DNA of 64,000 nucleotides from Eucommia ulmoides. Taxonomy: Eukaryota > Streptophyta > Magnoliopsida > Garryales > Eucommiaceae. Both the position numbers and the translations under genes were made by a program. The stretch is taken from positions 1 through 64,000 of the forward strand of contig JAENRU010000242.1 of the NCBI GenBank assembly GCA_016647705.1, in the 5' to 3' direction. Numbering within the stretch: position 1 is the stretch's first letter; each line of letters opens with the position of its first letter. Below are positions 12,242 through 26,100 of the stretch, one piece after another. The notes under the pieces were generated by a model. The model was not told the DNA's origin. It did not search any database and saw only the letters and a program-made list of their open reading frames with translations.

Positions 12242-13420
12242 GTTTAGAAGCTATTGGGCTCCTTTACTCAGTAAAAGAAGAGCCCTAAACTCGCTCTTAA
12301 GTTATATGTTATAAGGGTTGCAGATGATAAAAAGGCTATTCATTTGCAGGATTCTAATTCTGTACAATAATTTATTTGTCTGCTATAAATTTTTTCTTAA
12401 AAGAATTATAACATAACTCTATCATAAATTTATATATGAGAATGCTTAGTATCAATGATTTGAATGTGCCTCATGTTTGATGAAACAATATTTTCTCAAC
12501 GTTTTATTAATTATACTTTTTGATTCTGTTAACTCTTTTTAAAAGACCGGTGAAATTTTATTTTCTCTATTATGTGTGACTTATCTGGTTAGAGATTGTG
12601 AATTGCACTCGAAAATATGACATTAAATTGACACGAATTTAGCATAGTAGGGTTGAATTTTTGTAACACGAATTAAAAAGTAATATGTCACGAGAATGAC
12701 ATGCACCTGAAAAACTCATTTTCAACAATCAAGTAGAAATTATTTTTAGCTAATCAAACTAATACTAATTCTTAATACTAATTCTTTATAGGTTTCACAA
12801 TTTGTTCAAGTTTTCTATATGTACATATATTTTTTAACTTGGTTATTTTTTTTTTTTTTTTAATTTGTATTATGTGATGAATCTATGGTAAGTTATTACA
12901 GGATAAATGATTTATGGAATTCAATAGTTGAAGGATATGCTATTTTCATAGTTATTTCAGTTAATTTTGTGTGTTTTTATTTACTTATAAAATTTTGAAT
13001 TTGGATACTAAATAAATACGAAGAATACACGACAAATTATTTAATGAGGTTTCAATTTAGTTCAAGTAGATTAAATTGAACATAACTTGTATAACAAAAG
13101 GGTTAAATAAGTCATTTCTCAATGACTCAAAAATTAAATAGGTTGGGTTAGCGTCAAGTTTTTTATCAATAATATTCATATGAATGATATCTTAACCCGA
13201 AAAAATTTAGTGTTAAAAAAATTTGATTGAGGGTTCTTTAATCCATTAATCGCTTGAAATAAAAATAAAATAATATAAATATATTTGTGTGTTATTTTTA
13301 AAGAATGTTTAAATTTTTTATTTTTTAAAAATATCTTTTTAAAACACAAAACAAAGACTAGAGTTTCTAATCTATTTAGTTCTTAAAATAATACACACAT
13401 ATATATATATACACATATAA
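12242..13420. other. 3' UTR and downstream flank
   Basis: The first ~150 bases are probably 3' UTR; an AATAAT-type signal lies at about 12365. The rest is AT-rich with no gene seen. Positions 13210-13420 match 481-790 and end in a TA/CA microsatellite (13391-13420). Homology to the first unit stops at that point. Confidence 0.6.
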
Positions 13421-13424
13421 TCTT

Positions 13425-14578
13425 TTGAGTATTTTTTCGCCCAATTATTCGTGAAACACAATCTTAAATTGAAGTATGTGAATATATGATTATATTCTCC
13501 TTGTTGAAAAAATGAATATGATATTATTTATTTGTAAAAATTATTTAGAGATGAATTAAAAATTATCTCTTAAAGTATAATTTGTAAAGAATATGAGGAA
13601 CCATTTATTAATATTCGGGTTAATTCTTGAAGGTAAGCCCCTTAGTGTGTTCAAATAGTATAAGTGGAAAATAGGCTAATTGTTATAACATAAATAAAAC
13701 TACACTCTATCGCATTGCCATTGCCACTCACTCGGGTACAAGCACGGGCATGAGCTTGTGGGTTTGGGGAATGCTTTAGAAAAAATTTAATTTGAAAATT
13801 AGATTAACAAACCAAATAGAGTTTAACTATTCAGATTTATAACTACACATAGTTATAGAAATAACTCCTAATTATTAATCCATGAGTTACAAAATTTAAA
13901 TTTTTGGTTGTCACTGATAGAAGTTATAAATGTCTCTTCATTATAGTTCGTTACCATCTAATTTGTAATTTTCGCAATTTCAGAAAGGTTTCCATGGGCT
14001 ACAAGCACGAACTTAAAAAAAAAAAAAAAAAAAAAGAAAAAAGAAAAAAAAAACAAACTTGAAATAAACACATCACCAAATTTAAGATCAAAAGAAAAAA
14101 TAGTTTTTTGAGCTCTCGGAATTCAAGATCAAATTGACAGGCACAGAACCAAAATATAAAGGTCCGTTTGTTAGCGTTTCTATACCCATAAAATTTGCAT
14201 TTTTTTTTTACCTACCTTTTGCTTTCTTTTTAAATTATGTTTTTCTCTTTCTTTTTTCTTTTTTAAGTTTTCTCTTTGTTTATTTTTCCTCCTGCTTTTT
14301 TGTCTTTTACTTTTTTTGTTCTCTACTATGTTGGTAGTACGTGAAATTGCACTAATTAATGATTTTTTTTTTTTTTGTAATATTTTGAGTTGTTTTTTAG
14401 GTTGATACTTTGTTGTTGTTTTTTTGGTATTCTATGCATATCTATGTTCGGTTTCAATTTTGTATCCAGACTATTGTAATTGACCTTGATTGGTGAAAAT
14501 GCATATAACTTTGAAAGTTCATCTTAGCCTTAGCCTGTATTAAATGAGTTTAACATCAATTTATTGAGAAACATCTAA
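13425..14578. other. AT-rich, no gene recognised
   Basis: Only low-complexity and short frames are visible, including a poly(A)-rich patch at about 14014-14053 and T-rich stretches at 14198-14330. The frame at 14134-14337 encodes mostly F, L and S and looks like translated poly-pyrimidine. Confidence 0.6.
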
Positions 14579-15342
14579 GGTCACGTTTGGTATATAAGAT
14601 TCAACTTGGGATTAAAATGAAGGTAGTAATGATCATTTCATTTCTAGTTTGGTAGGTGAGATTGATTTTTATTCTTATTTCCAAATAATAATTAATCTCA
14701 CAATTCATAGGATTAATCAATTCCAAATGAAATTAGGTGTTAGATAATCCTGTGATTAGCTAACCCACATGTCACAGCGCATCTCATTCACTCTTTCGTG
14801 AGGCCCGCGCCTTTCGTGAGCGAGAGAGGAGAGAAAATTTGAGCAACGGCGATCCTTTCGAGCGAAGAGGGAATCGAGCGACGGCGATCTTTTCGAGCGG
14901 CGAGTAGAGGAAATCCTTCATCGATTTCACCTTCATGGCCAAGCTATCGAGCTCGAGTCTGGTGAATACGATCCTTCATTCGTGAGCTCGATCATTTCAT
15001 TCTTTAGAAATCGAAGTCGTTCAGTCTTCATCGATCCAAAGCCTTCTTCGATTTCATCTCCAAAGCAGGTAATTTATGACGATTTTGCTATTTCATTTGT
15101 TTGGATTTTGCAGAAGATGTGGGCAAAATGTTAGTTAGGGTTGGGCGTGGGAAGCACCTGTATTTTGAACGTAGTGGCTTCTTTCTCTCTCTCTCTCTCT
15201 CTCTCTAGATCTACATACATGTCCATGTATATACTCAAGCAATCCATATTTAGTTCAGAGAAATGGCTATGGAGGAGAAGGAGATCGTGTCAACGAGCAT
15301 GGATTTTAACTTTATTTAGCTTTTTTCCCCCAATTTTATATA

Positions 15343-15387
<45 letters not shown>

Positions 15388-16022
15388 ATCTATTTTGGGG
15401 ATTGGTTTGAGTTTGATTCTTTCGGTGCTACCTAACTTTTTTTAGTTGCGTGGTTGGCGACCACAAACTTGGAGGATAATCCGGTGGTTTAAATCTCTCC
15501 CTCTCTCTGTCTTCTTCTCTCGACACCCTGCATTTTCATCACGGGTAATCTCTTAATTTTCTCTCTCTAAATTTCTGAATCCTTCGCTCAGGGAACGTCT
15601 GAAAATCTTGTAATTAAATTAAACTTGTACCGTGTATATCTACGTTTGATTGTTTCATTTGAATTTGATATGTATCTGATTCCACGATTGAGTTTGATCG
15701 TATTATTCAACATTTTCCTGAATCTGTTCCGCATTGTTTCATAGATATTTTAGTTTTGCTATTTGATTCCTAGAAATTTTCTGTTCAATTGTGTTTGATC
15801 GTATTGTTGCATAGAGTGTGAATTCCGTATTTCCCCCAATCAGTTCCTTATTGACTCTGTTCTTGTTGAGGCTGAATATTTTCATCCCCAATACCATATT
15901 TAATATATTTTGTAACCAAACGTAGGAATGGTAATGGTCATTCTAATACCATGTTTAATCCCGTTTATCACTATTCCATTACAATACCATATTCATTTCA
16001 TTCCAGCGTACCAAACGTAGCG
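14579..16022. mobile_element. Harbinger-like element with captured UTR-like sequence
   Basis: Ends pair as GGTCACGTTTGGTA on the left and, in reverse complement of the right end, CGCTACGTTTGGTA. The left flank has TAA (14576-14578) and the right flank CAA, a possible decayed 3-bp duplication. The interior contains GC-richer sequence (14797-14960, repeating gcgacggcgatc) and a splice-donor-like caaagcag/gtaatt near 15068. Two (TC)n tracts are at about 15183-15206 and 15349-15380. It resembles the 5' UTR and first intron of a plant gene, but the gene is not identified and no protein frame is convincing. Confidence 0.5.
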
Positions 16023-17497
16023 CAAATATTTAGCTTCTAAAAGTAGCATCAATTTCTTTTACTTTTTTGTTTATTTGAGTGGCAAAATCAAAATTCCAAT
16101 CCATATTTTGACACCAAACTTCACTCCAAATCAATAATTTCAATAGAATTTTTGAAGACAAATAGTCAATTGTCGTGTATGAAGCTATTTTTAGGGACTT
16201 TATCTACATTGTCAATCTCTTTCTTTCCTCCCAATAAATTTTTCTTTTAAAAAAATATCTATCTATATGTATATGTATAGGTAAGGTTTTTAATATATGA
16301 TTACATTTTTGTTTGTTTTTGTGTGTGTGTATATTTATATTTATTTATCTGTATATTTGTTTGTGAGTCTCTATACATAATTCACCATCAATTGATTCTT
16401 TCTTGTTCCACTCTCCCTCAACGGTGCTAGTACAGTGACATCCTTCCCTATCATCGCTCGGCCACATCTCTTTTACTCGCACCGCCAACGCCTTCTACAC
16501 CTAGGGCCGCCAGATATATTGATTCCATAAGCCATAACCAGTTAACCACAACCTTTTCACAATCATTGAACTTCTTACAAGTCAAATTTTGGTGGGTTTA
16601 TCTAGACCGGGTTTGATTTCACGCTCTTATATTGATTTGGTCTGGGGGATCTAGGTTGTTTTGATCTAGAGTGAGAAAGATAGAGGTTGAGCGGTGACAA
16701 ATTTTACATAGTGAACTTGTGAAGAGATGAAAGGGTCGAGAATCTCTCTCTCTCTATATATATATATGTAGTTTTTTGAAAAACAGAGGAATTGATTTTA
16801 CATTGCAGTTTTAAGAAACTTAACGGATTTGATTTTGCTTGTAATTGGAATTTCTATAGGTTTCGGGGTAGAATATGTAATTACAAAGGGTGAAATGAAA
16901 GAATAAAAATTGATTCTAGATGCAGAATTGATAAACTAAATGTATCAAAGGAACTGAAAAATAAAACCCCAGAATTTTTCCTCTGGCCATTGATACTTTG
17001 AATCACAAATTCACTATTTTCTTTTGCTTTTGGTTATTCTAAGATCTCAGAACACTCACAATAGATGATGTATTTTGTTGGAATAGAGTTCTTAAGTATA
17101 GGGACCAAAATATATATTTATAGCCAAGTTTCCATCAAATTTTAGTGACCATTCTTAATGTTGCCATAAAAATTATTACAAAACCTTAAGAAAACATTTG
17201 TAATTTATGATTCAATGTAAAAACTTAAAAAAATCTTTGTAACTTAATTTTAATGTGGACCATCAATGCCAAAGACTAATTTAATTAAAATCATTTTTTT
17301 TAACCTGGAAGGTTGAGGAAGAGGAGGTGTTAAATTTGATATTCTTTATTTTTTTTTTCTTTTAATTTTATATAACTATGCGACTTTTTTTTTTCATGGG
17401 CCCGTACTTTTTTTTTTCAAATTTTATTGAAATTGAACTTAAAAATATTTGTTTCTCCGTGTTTGTGTTTTTAAAAAATGAATAACATTACATTAAC
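16023..17497. other. AT-rich, nothing recognised
   Basis: Both strands were scanned and no coding frame or element terminus was recognised. There are short simple repeats such as (TC)n(TA)n at about 16743-16768. Confidence 0.5.
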
Positions 17498-17500
17498 TTA

Positions 17501-19355
17501 GGTGGCGTTTGGTTAGTGTTCCCACTTTTTTCAACCCAACTGGGATGAGTTGGGTTAAGTTGGGTTGAGAATTATTGCGTTTGGTAATGACAGAATTATG
17601 TTTTGTGCTAGAACAGAATCGCATTTAGTAACCACATTATTTTGGAATTGTTTTTTCATCTAAACAAAAATCATCAAAACAAAAAAATCGTCCAAAAAAA
17701 ATTCAGTAACGAAATCAATTTCGTGATCGATTTCAATAATGAAATCAAAATTCAGTAACGAAATCGAAATCGAACCCCAAACCAAATTAAAAAACCAAAC
17801 CCTAAATCGATTCGAGCAAAATTGAAATCGAAATTTAACTTCAAACTACTAACAATTGAAATCGAAACCCCAAACCACTAACAATCGAAATCGAAACCGA
17901 AACCCTAAAGCAAATTCAAGAACAAAATCATCATTTGAAACCCCAAACCAAGTCGATTTTGTTTTGCTTCTTTTGTATTGAAATCGATGGCGATGGCCAA
18001 TTGATCTTCTTCAAATTTTATCAATAAGGGGACTCAAATTGGAACAAGAACAAAAAAATTCGTCAAATTGAAATTCCACAGAAGAATTTCATCAAGAACA
18101 CGAGCATAGGAACCAAGCACTAGATCGATTTCGCGAACCCTAAACCAAGTCGATTTCGTGAAAAGAATCGATTTCATCAACAAAACGAAATCGATTTCAT
18201 GAACCCAAAATCCTAAATCGATTTCATGAATGGAATCGATTTTGTCAACAAAATTGATTAAGCAACGAGCAATGAAATGGAAAATTGATTTAAAAAACCA
18301 AATGGATATCAAAACCAAACCTAAGATTGACGATTGCTCGAGAGAGGAGGCTGAGATCGTCGATTGAAAGCTGAGATCGACAATCGCTCGAGAGATGAGG
18401 TTGAGATCGAGAGAGAAGGCTGACGACGAGCAAGAATAATGGCTGAGATCGCTAAATGTTTGGGATGGAATTGGAACAGGAGCTCATTAACTTTTAAAAA
18501 AAATGACAAATGCGTCCTTTTTTTTGGTTGAGTTCTTTGGGCAAAAAAAAAAAAAAAAAGTTTTTTTTGTTTTTCATTTCCTTAGGATTTTGAGAATCAA
18601 TTCTCATTTTTTTGGGTTGGGTTGAGTTTTGTGTTGCCAAAAGCATTCCCAAAAATTAAACTCAGAATTTTTGGGTTGGGTTGGGTTGGGTCGAGTTAGA
18701 ATGGAAACATTAAGGTGGCGTTTGGTTAGTGTTCCCACTTTTCTGAACCCAATTGGAATGAGTTGAGTTGAGTTGAATTGGGTTGGGTTGAGAATTTTGG
18801 GAACAGAATTGTGTTTGGTAACAACAATTTTTGTTTTGTGCGGAGAACAAAATGTGTTTGGTAATGATTTTATTCTAAAACTATTTTTTTTTTTTTTGTG
18901 TTCGGCATCGGTTGGCGGCGGCGGCCGGACAGCCGGACGATGGCGGTGGTGTCAGACGGTGGGCGGACGGCCGGACGCCGGCAACGGCGGTGGTGCCGGA
19001 CGGTGGCCGGCGGTGGCGGACAGATGGTGACGCACGGTGTCCGGTGACGATTGCCGGAAGTGGCCAGCGACGGTTGCCGGACGGCGGCGGCGATGGACAG
19101 CGATGAGTGGTCGTCGGACGGTGGCTGAAGTTGAGAACTTTGGGTTGAGTTTTTTGGGCACAAAAAAAAAAAACAAGTTTTTTTTGTTTCTCATTTCCTT
19201 AACATTTTGAGAATCAATTCCTATTTTTTTGGTTGGGTTGGGTTGAGTTTTGTATTTGTCAAACGCGTTCCCAAAAATCAAACTCAAAATTTTTGGGTTG
19301 GGTTGGGTTGGGTTTGATTGGGAACACTAACCAAACGGGACCTAACCAAACGGGG
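17501..19355. mobile_element. PIF/Harbinger-type MITE, outer element of a nested pair
   Basis: The left end starts GGTGGCGTTTGGTTAGTG after TTA (17498-17500). The right end, interrupted by another element, reads in reverse complement CCCCGTTTGGTTA and is followed by TTA (19356-19358). With the inner element and one TAA removed, the right inverted repeat is continuous. The interior (17690-18290) is full of short motifs such as atcgatttc and aatcgaaatcg. There is no transposase, so it must depend on a partner enzyme. Confidence 0.7.
18714..19342. mobile_element. Inner Harbinger-type MITE with a GC-rich core
   Basis: It has ends GGTGGCGTTTGGTTAGTG and, in reverse complement, GGTCCCGTTTGGTTAGTG. 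The target duplication TAA is at 18711-18713 and 19343-19345. It inserted into the right terminal repeat of the outer MITE. About 18908-19125 is strikingly GC-rich, built from imperfect cggcgg and gccggacg repeats, unlike the surrounding AT-rich DNA. The open frames across this core on both strands are low-complexity and probably not coding. Confidence 0.75.
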
Positions 19356-19358
19356 TTA

Positions 19359-19554
19359 ATAATTTGGTTTTTTCAGAAAAAGAAAAGAAAAGAAACTTAT
19401 AGTTTTTGTTCTCTGCTTATTGTGTGCAACTATTATTTACTCTGTAGCTTTTCCATCTGAGGACATTTGTTGTAATACAATTTTCATGGAAAAAGGCACA
19501 ACACCAGGTTATTCTATGTTATGTTCAATCATTTTCTTCTTCCTAACAGTTGAA

Positions 19555-19607
<53 letters not shown>

Positions 19608-20086
19608 TCTGCGATTATTATGCACAATTTTGCTTTTAGTATTTTATTATGTATTCTGTCTTGGTATTATATGAGTATACTTTTGATTCAACATATTCTA
19701 TTCTAAACCAAGTGGTTTTGGATGTATAATTATTGATAAGGTAATGATTTTTTTCCTTCACTTTTTTCATTTTTAATGAAGAAAGATATCATACAATAAG
19801 AAATGTTTTATTTTCTTTTGTCAAAGAATGATTCATAATTACCTAAAAAGAGCTTGACTTTGTTTAACACCTATAACCTTTGCAACTTATTTTGTTATTC
19901 TCATCAATTTTCTTTTGTCTTTTTTATGTTTGCTTTATGTCATATACTTGAATTTAGAATAAAGAAAAATTGATGTTATGAAATATATATCACCCATACA
20001 AAAATATAAGTGCACAAACAAAATTTTAAATTATCTCTTTATTGTTGCAAAATACAATAAAAATTAAAAAGGGTTTCTTAGTATAC
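19359..20086. repeat. AT-rich stretch with a (TA)n microsatellite
   Basis: A perfect (TA)n occupies about 19558-19604. The rest is AT-rich with no recognised gene. The 5 bases at 20082-20086 (tatac) form the left half of the target duplication of the following LTR element. Confidence 0.75.
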
Positions 20087-21923
20087 TGTCACGACCCGTC
20101 CCGAAATCCCGATATCCTGGGCTGGCGTGACAACATCATGACCTCACCGAAAACAACCAACCAACCATATTTTACACGACAATATGCATATATATATATA
20201 AATACACCATCATCTATATGAAGCTATACATATTTCTGTTATGGGGACACACCTGTTCTCCAAAGATACTATTAGCAAAATGTAATACCATGAACCCCTC
20301 ACAGGTTTGCCTCAGCAAGCTCATCTCAACCCTTTACACGACTCCATCGTAGGGCTCTACCTAGTGCCAGTAAGGGACTGACTCCTAAATGTAGTACCTG
20401 CGAGTGTACTGCCTTCTTACTAAAATATTTTTAAAATAATCATACATTCTGAATATTACCACCATTAAATATGGATCAAGCATAAGTATATAAATACCAC
20501 ATAACTGGTAAAATTTTCAGTATATAAGTAGTGAAAATAAAGCAACATAGATAAGCTCCATCCAAATCCATTTAGTATAAAATCATACCAATCACCATAA
20601 TAAATAATGAATCACCCAATATAAGTAAAACATCACATCTCAAACCACCACAACACACATTGGCTAGCCATAGTGATCGTTTTAACCTCACGATCGGGAG
20701 TTTGCAACGGTACCGTACCATTCGTAGAATATGCCTTCCTACGAATACCCATCATTCCGCCGAAGCGGATAATCACTGCACAGTATAAACATCTAACATC
20801 ACCCTGCCGAAGCAGATAAACATCACTCCGCGGAAGCGGATAACATCACTCTGCCGAAGAGGATCATATCACTCTGTCGAAACAAATAAATACTATGGTA
20901 TCGTCAAATCAATAACATCGTCATCAAATCACAACGTCACGATATCGTCTAATCAACCTCATCAAATCATACATCTACCTCCCTTTTCCAAAATCGACTT
21001 TTTATCCGAAAATCATCTTTCACTTTCTTTTAAAAGGAAACGTCTGATTTTACCAAAAATCACTTTTCCACTCTTTATTTTTAGAAAACCAGACATATTT
21101 AGAAAAATGGATATTTTCCACTCTATTTTAAAACCACCAAATCCAAAGAAAAACCATTTCTACCTTGTTTTCGAAAACCCTCGTAATCTCATGAAAATCC
21201 CCTTTTTACCAACTCACCCAAAACCTACTTGATCCACAAAATTTTAAAAAAACATCTAATGTAAATACAACTTTTTTTTTCTATCATATATAGATATAAA
21301 AATAGTTTGGCAAGAAGACAGTACACTCACCTGATTATCCACTTCCAAAGACTTTAGCCACCTATTCTCTACCAGTACTCCGATACCTGCGAACCTAATA
21401 GTGACGTGGCCTAAATTAATATTTTATGTACCAAATAATACCTAACCGTGAAATGCAAGCCCTAATTTCCATGATATTTTATTCCCCATATTTTATTATG
21501 AAGTATTACTATTCAACTAATGTTACTCCGTTACAGTTGATTATATCAAATTTATTCTTGTGAACGGTCCCACTATTTCCTATCACCATTTCAATTTAAA
21601 CAATTAAATACATATATTAAAGAAGTTCGAAATTCTACCTTTCCCGGATTTTCCAATGGCTGTGAGATTGGATTTTTATTTATGCTGGGGTGGTTTGTGC
21701 AAATTTTCCTTTTCTTTTTGTTTTTCCTTTTTCTTCCCTTTTTCCTTTTCTGTTTTGCGTTACTGTTTTCTGTTTTCCTGTCACGCCGCCGCCGACGAGA
21801 TCTCGCCGTCGATCACGCCTCACCGTCCCACCAACCGAACACACTCACCACCGGACAATCGAACCCACACACTTCCACGTCTACCCCCTATGCACGCCCA
21901 CCATCCGCCCACATGACACACAC

Positions 21924-21958
<35 letters not shown>

Positions 21959-22606
21959 TTTCTCTCTCTAAACTTACCGCCGGCAAACATCCGGCGACCT
22001 CTAAAACACTCACACTTTGAAACACACACACACATGACAGACATACACACACGATGAAACGTGACACCACCGTCACTGACAACAGGGCAACGACAGGCCC
22101 TATCTCTCTCTTCACTCCGACGACGACGACGATGATCAAAACACGCACCACCACCACTGATCAGAATACACACTCACACCACAACGATCAACAACATCTA
22201 CCCGCACAGCCGACCAACACCCAGCGACGATCACCTGTCGGCAGACAGCCCATACCGCCGGACCGAACGTTTTTCTTTCTCTACCCACTCCGACGACTCA
22301 CCTGTGACCAGAACAACACACCCACATATTTGTATAAATTGGACACACACACACACACACACACATTCCCTGCTGACGATCACCCTCCGTTGGCCGACGA
22401 CACCACCTCCAATCCTCTGCCTCTCTTCTCTGCTCTGTTTGTTCTTCCTATTTGTGTTTTGTGTAAATTTTTATAGTGCTTATACCTATATATATATATA
22501 TATATATATGCATGAAGGAAGTAGTGTGAGCTTGATCCTTGACTTGCCACGTCCGTCCCGTTTCTCCGATCGTGATTTGGGATGATCTCAGCAGCCTCTA
22601 CATATA

Positions 22607-22679
<73 letters not shown>

Positions 22680-22875
22680 CTTTTTCCCCTATTACATTAT
22701 TCATCCCTTAATTTTCTTTAAGTTCTTAGTTAGACCCAAATTCTAATTTTAATATTTTGCAAATTTCAAATTGACCCTTTAAATTTCAAGTTTAAATAAT
22801 AAATAACACCATCTACCCCCGTTATTTCTAAATGTGCTAAAATACGTCTTAAATAAAAAAAATCAGGGTCTTACA
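20087..22875 (-). repeat. 3' LTR of the Tekay-type element
   Basis: On the plus strand it starts tgtcacgacccgtcccg and ends aatcagggtcttaca, so TG...CA on both strands. It is 2,789 bp long. Inside are about five ~24-bp units built on atcactctgccgaagcgg (about 20750-20890), an (AC)n at 21921-21955 and a (TA)n at 22619-22675. It is very similar to the LTR at 27033 and more distantly related to the solo LTR at 48362. Confidence 0.88.
20750..20890. repeat. Minisatellite inside the LTR (~24-bp units)
   Basis: Units vary around catcactctgccgaagcgga, with cgctta-type inverted halves (ccgaagcgga). Equivalent arrays occur in the other LTRs at about 27705-27850 and 49025-49180. The persistence in three copies suggests an old LTR feature, possibly regulatory; that role is inference. 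Confidence 0.7.
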
Positions 22876-22895
22876 ACTCTTCCCCCCTAAAAGAA
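22876..22895 (-). other. Polypurine tract of the Tekay-type element
   Basis: On the minus strand this reads cttttaggggggaagagt immediately before the 3' LTR (TGTAAGACC...). This is the expected position and composition of a plus-strand primer. Confidence 0.75.
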
Positions 22896-23199
22896 ATTTC
22901 GTCCCGAAATTTTCGTTCAAAACAATAAGAATTAAAATTTCGGTCAAAACAATAACAATCCTGAGTCGCACCACACGGGGATGTTAGTCATATTTGATTC
23001 TAGAACAATTGTTTCTTATGTTGGGTCCTATAACCAAAAATCACTCATAATTCGTAACCGTCAAATCATTTCCACACATCGCAACATTTTCGTTCACAGT
23101 GACCCATATTATATCAAATAACCAACAAATAAGGTGCACTTTGGTCGGTGACACCTAGCACAAACAACCAACTGTCAAAGAATTTCATGTTTCTAAACG

Positions 23200-26100
23200 C
23201 TTGCACTGCGCTACTTTGATAAAAAAATAACAATCAATACAAGATATCCTTAAAATATCACGATAATCTCGGTGGATTGGGTTTATCTCATTCCGACAGT
23301 TTTACGACCTCAGTAATTTTTCCATAACCAATATTTATCCATTTCATCCAACATTTCCAGTCAACTAGTTCACAACACCTGGTCCTTACGTCCTAAAATC
23401 TGGAATGGCTCCTCAACGTATGTCAAATCTTCTTCTAGTTCGATCGGCTGTGAAGTCAACATATGAGAAGAGTCTAACACATATTTCTGGAGCATTGATA
23501 CATGGAAAACGTCATATCGTCGTGACAACTTTGGTGGTAAAGTAAGTCTATAAGCCGTCGTGCCAACCCGATCTAAATTCCATATGGTCCGATGTACCTT
23601 GGACTTAATTTTTTTTTCCCCCGAACCTCCTTATGCCTTTCCACAGAGAAATACGCAAAACACATGATCCCCCACTTCGTATTTCGAATCCTACCAGCGC
23701 TTGTCTGTATAACTCTTTTGTCGATTTAGAGCGATTTTTAATTTTTCTTGAATCACTTTCACTTTGTCTACTGTCATCTGGCTATATCCAACTTCAACAA
23801 CTTCCATTCACCCACCTCAGTCCAACAGACTGGGGTTCTGCATCTTCTACCATACAACGCTTCATACGGGGCCATCTCGATTGTTGAATGGTAGCTGTTG
23901 TTGTAGGCGAAGTCCATCAACGACAAATGATCATCCCAACTACCAGGAAATTCCAGAACAACTCCTCTTAACATATCCTTCAACGTCTGAATCGTATCCT
24001 CTAATTGACCGTTTGTCTGAGGATGGAAAACGATGCTATATTTGAGTTGGGTACCTAAAGCAGTTTAGAGACTCGGCTAGAACCTCGAAGTAAATATCGG
24101 ATCTCTATCTGATACTATAGAAACTAGTACGCTATGCAGCCTAACAATCTCATCGATATACAATTAGGCATACTTTCCAAGAGAATACGTCGTTTTTACG
24201 GTCAGAAAATTAGCGGACTTGGTAAGCCTATCAACGATCACCCAGATGGAATGATGCCCCTTTTGAGTACAAGGTAATCCCAAAATGAAATCCATCGTGA
24301 TATGCTTCCATTTCCACTCTGGAATAGGTAGAGGTTGCAGCAACCCGCTTGGACGTTGATGCTCAATCTTCACTTACTAACAAGTAAGACACCTGGCCAC
24401 AAACTCCGCGATTTCTTACTTCATTCCAATCCACCAATAATGCTCATACAACACCCGATACATTTTGGTACCGCCTGGATGCATCGCGTATGCTGAGTTA
24501 TGCGTTTCTTCCAACAATATCGTTCTTCAAACTAGTGTCGTTAGGAACACACAGTCTATTTCCCATAATCAACACCTCATCGCTCTCCCTGACATGAAAA
24601 TCCACTCTGTGACCACTTCTTACTTCATCCCGAAACTTCTCCAATTGAACGTCTGACTCCTAAGCTTCGATAATACGATCAATCAATGTCGGCCTTAAAG
24701 TCAAAGTCGCAAGCAATGCAGTCGTTTGACCAACCGCTAACTGAACTTACAACGATCTTAAATCAACATACAAATTAGTATGAACGGCTCTTATGTGCGC
24801 GGTCGAACCCGCTGATTTCTGACTCAGCATATCCGCTATAACATTAGTTTTTCCTGGGTGATAGTGGATAGTGTAATCATAGTCTTTAATCAACTCTATC
24901 CAATATCTCTACCTTAAATTTAATTCCTTCTGAGTAAACAGATATTTCAAACTTTGGTAGTCGGTGTAAATTTCACACGTCTCGCTATACAAGTAGTGTC
25001 TCCAAATCTTTAAGGCAATCATAATCGCTGCCAGCTCCAGATCATGCGTCAGGTAATTTTGCTCATAATTCTTCAGTTGTCGAGATGCGTATATGATTAC
25101 ATAACCATACTGCATCAGAACACATCCTAACCCTTGGTGGGACGCATCACAATCAATCACAAAACCACCCTTTCCATCGGGAAGAATAGTACTGGCACTG
25201 ATCTCAATCTACTTTTCAACTCCTGGAGACTCTATTCGCATTTGTCAGTCCACTCTATTTGAATACCTTGCGGGTCAAACGAGTCAACGAGGCTGCTATA
25301 ACAGGGAATCCCTACACAAATCGTCAATAGTGACCTGCCAATCCTAAAAGAACTTCGAACTTCAGGCACATTTCTCGACCTTTCCCCTTGAACAACAACT
25401 TTCACTTTCTTCGGGTTTACCCGAATACTATTTCCTGAAATAACATGCCCCAAAGATATTACACGATCTAGCCAAAATCCATATTTACCAAATTCCGCCT
25501 ATAACCACTTCTCTCGCAATGTCTGCAACACAATTTGAAGATGCTCTGCATGATTGTCTCTACTTTGAGAATATATCAATATATCGTTAATAAATATGAT
25601 AATAAATTGATCCCGATAAGGTTGGAAGATTCGATTCATCAAGTCCACGAAGACAGTATGGGCATTTATCAATCTGCAGGGCATAACCAAAAATTCATAG
25701 TGTCCATATTTCGTGCGGAACGCCGTTTTCGCCACCTCACTGTCTCTGACTTTCAATTGGTGATACCCCGATCGAAGATCTATCTTGGAAAACGCTTTAG
25801 CCTTCTGGAGCTGGTCAAACAAATCGTCAATCCTAGGCAACAGATATTTATTACGAACGGTTACCCTATTCAGCTGTCGATGGTCAATACACATTCTCAA
25901 CGTGACATCCTTCTTCTTCACGATCAACACTGGGGTTCCCCATGGGAAAACACTGGGTCTTGTAAACCCACGATCTAATAAATCTTGTAACTGCATCTTC
26001 AATTCTTTCAACTCAGTAGGCGCTATATGATAGGGTGGAATCGATATAGGAGTAATTCCGGGAAGTAACTCGATTGTGAATTCCGTCTCCCTATCTACCA

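Noticed and set aside
14134..14337. A 67-residue hydrophobic frame that looks like membrane segments
   Set aside because: It is translated poly(T)-rich DNA without a start context or homolog that I recognise.
18773..19287. Overlapping Gly/Arg/Pro-rich open frames on both strands
   Set aside because: They coincide with the GC-rich repetitive core of a MITE and are open on both strands because of base composition. No domain is visible.
20740..20900. Regularly repeated units that might suggest a CRISPR-like array
   Set aside because: The units are directly adjacent minisatellite repeats without unique spacers and lie inside a plant LTR.
21656..22476. Several overlapping frames rich in F, T and H near CA repeats, also at 28610-29484 and 49863-50763
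   Set aside because: They recur at the same place in each Tekay-type LTR and consist of translated poly-pyrimidine and (CA)n. They are LTR sequence, not genes.
25535..25978. A plus-strand frame of 147 residues
   Set aside because: It is antisense to the reverse transcriptase of the Tekay-type element.
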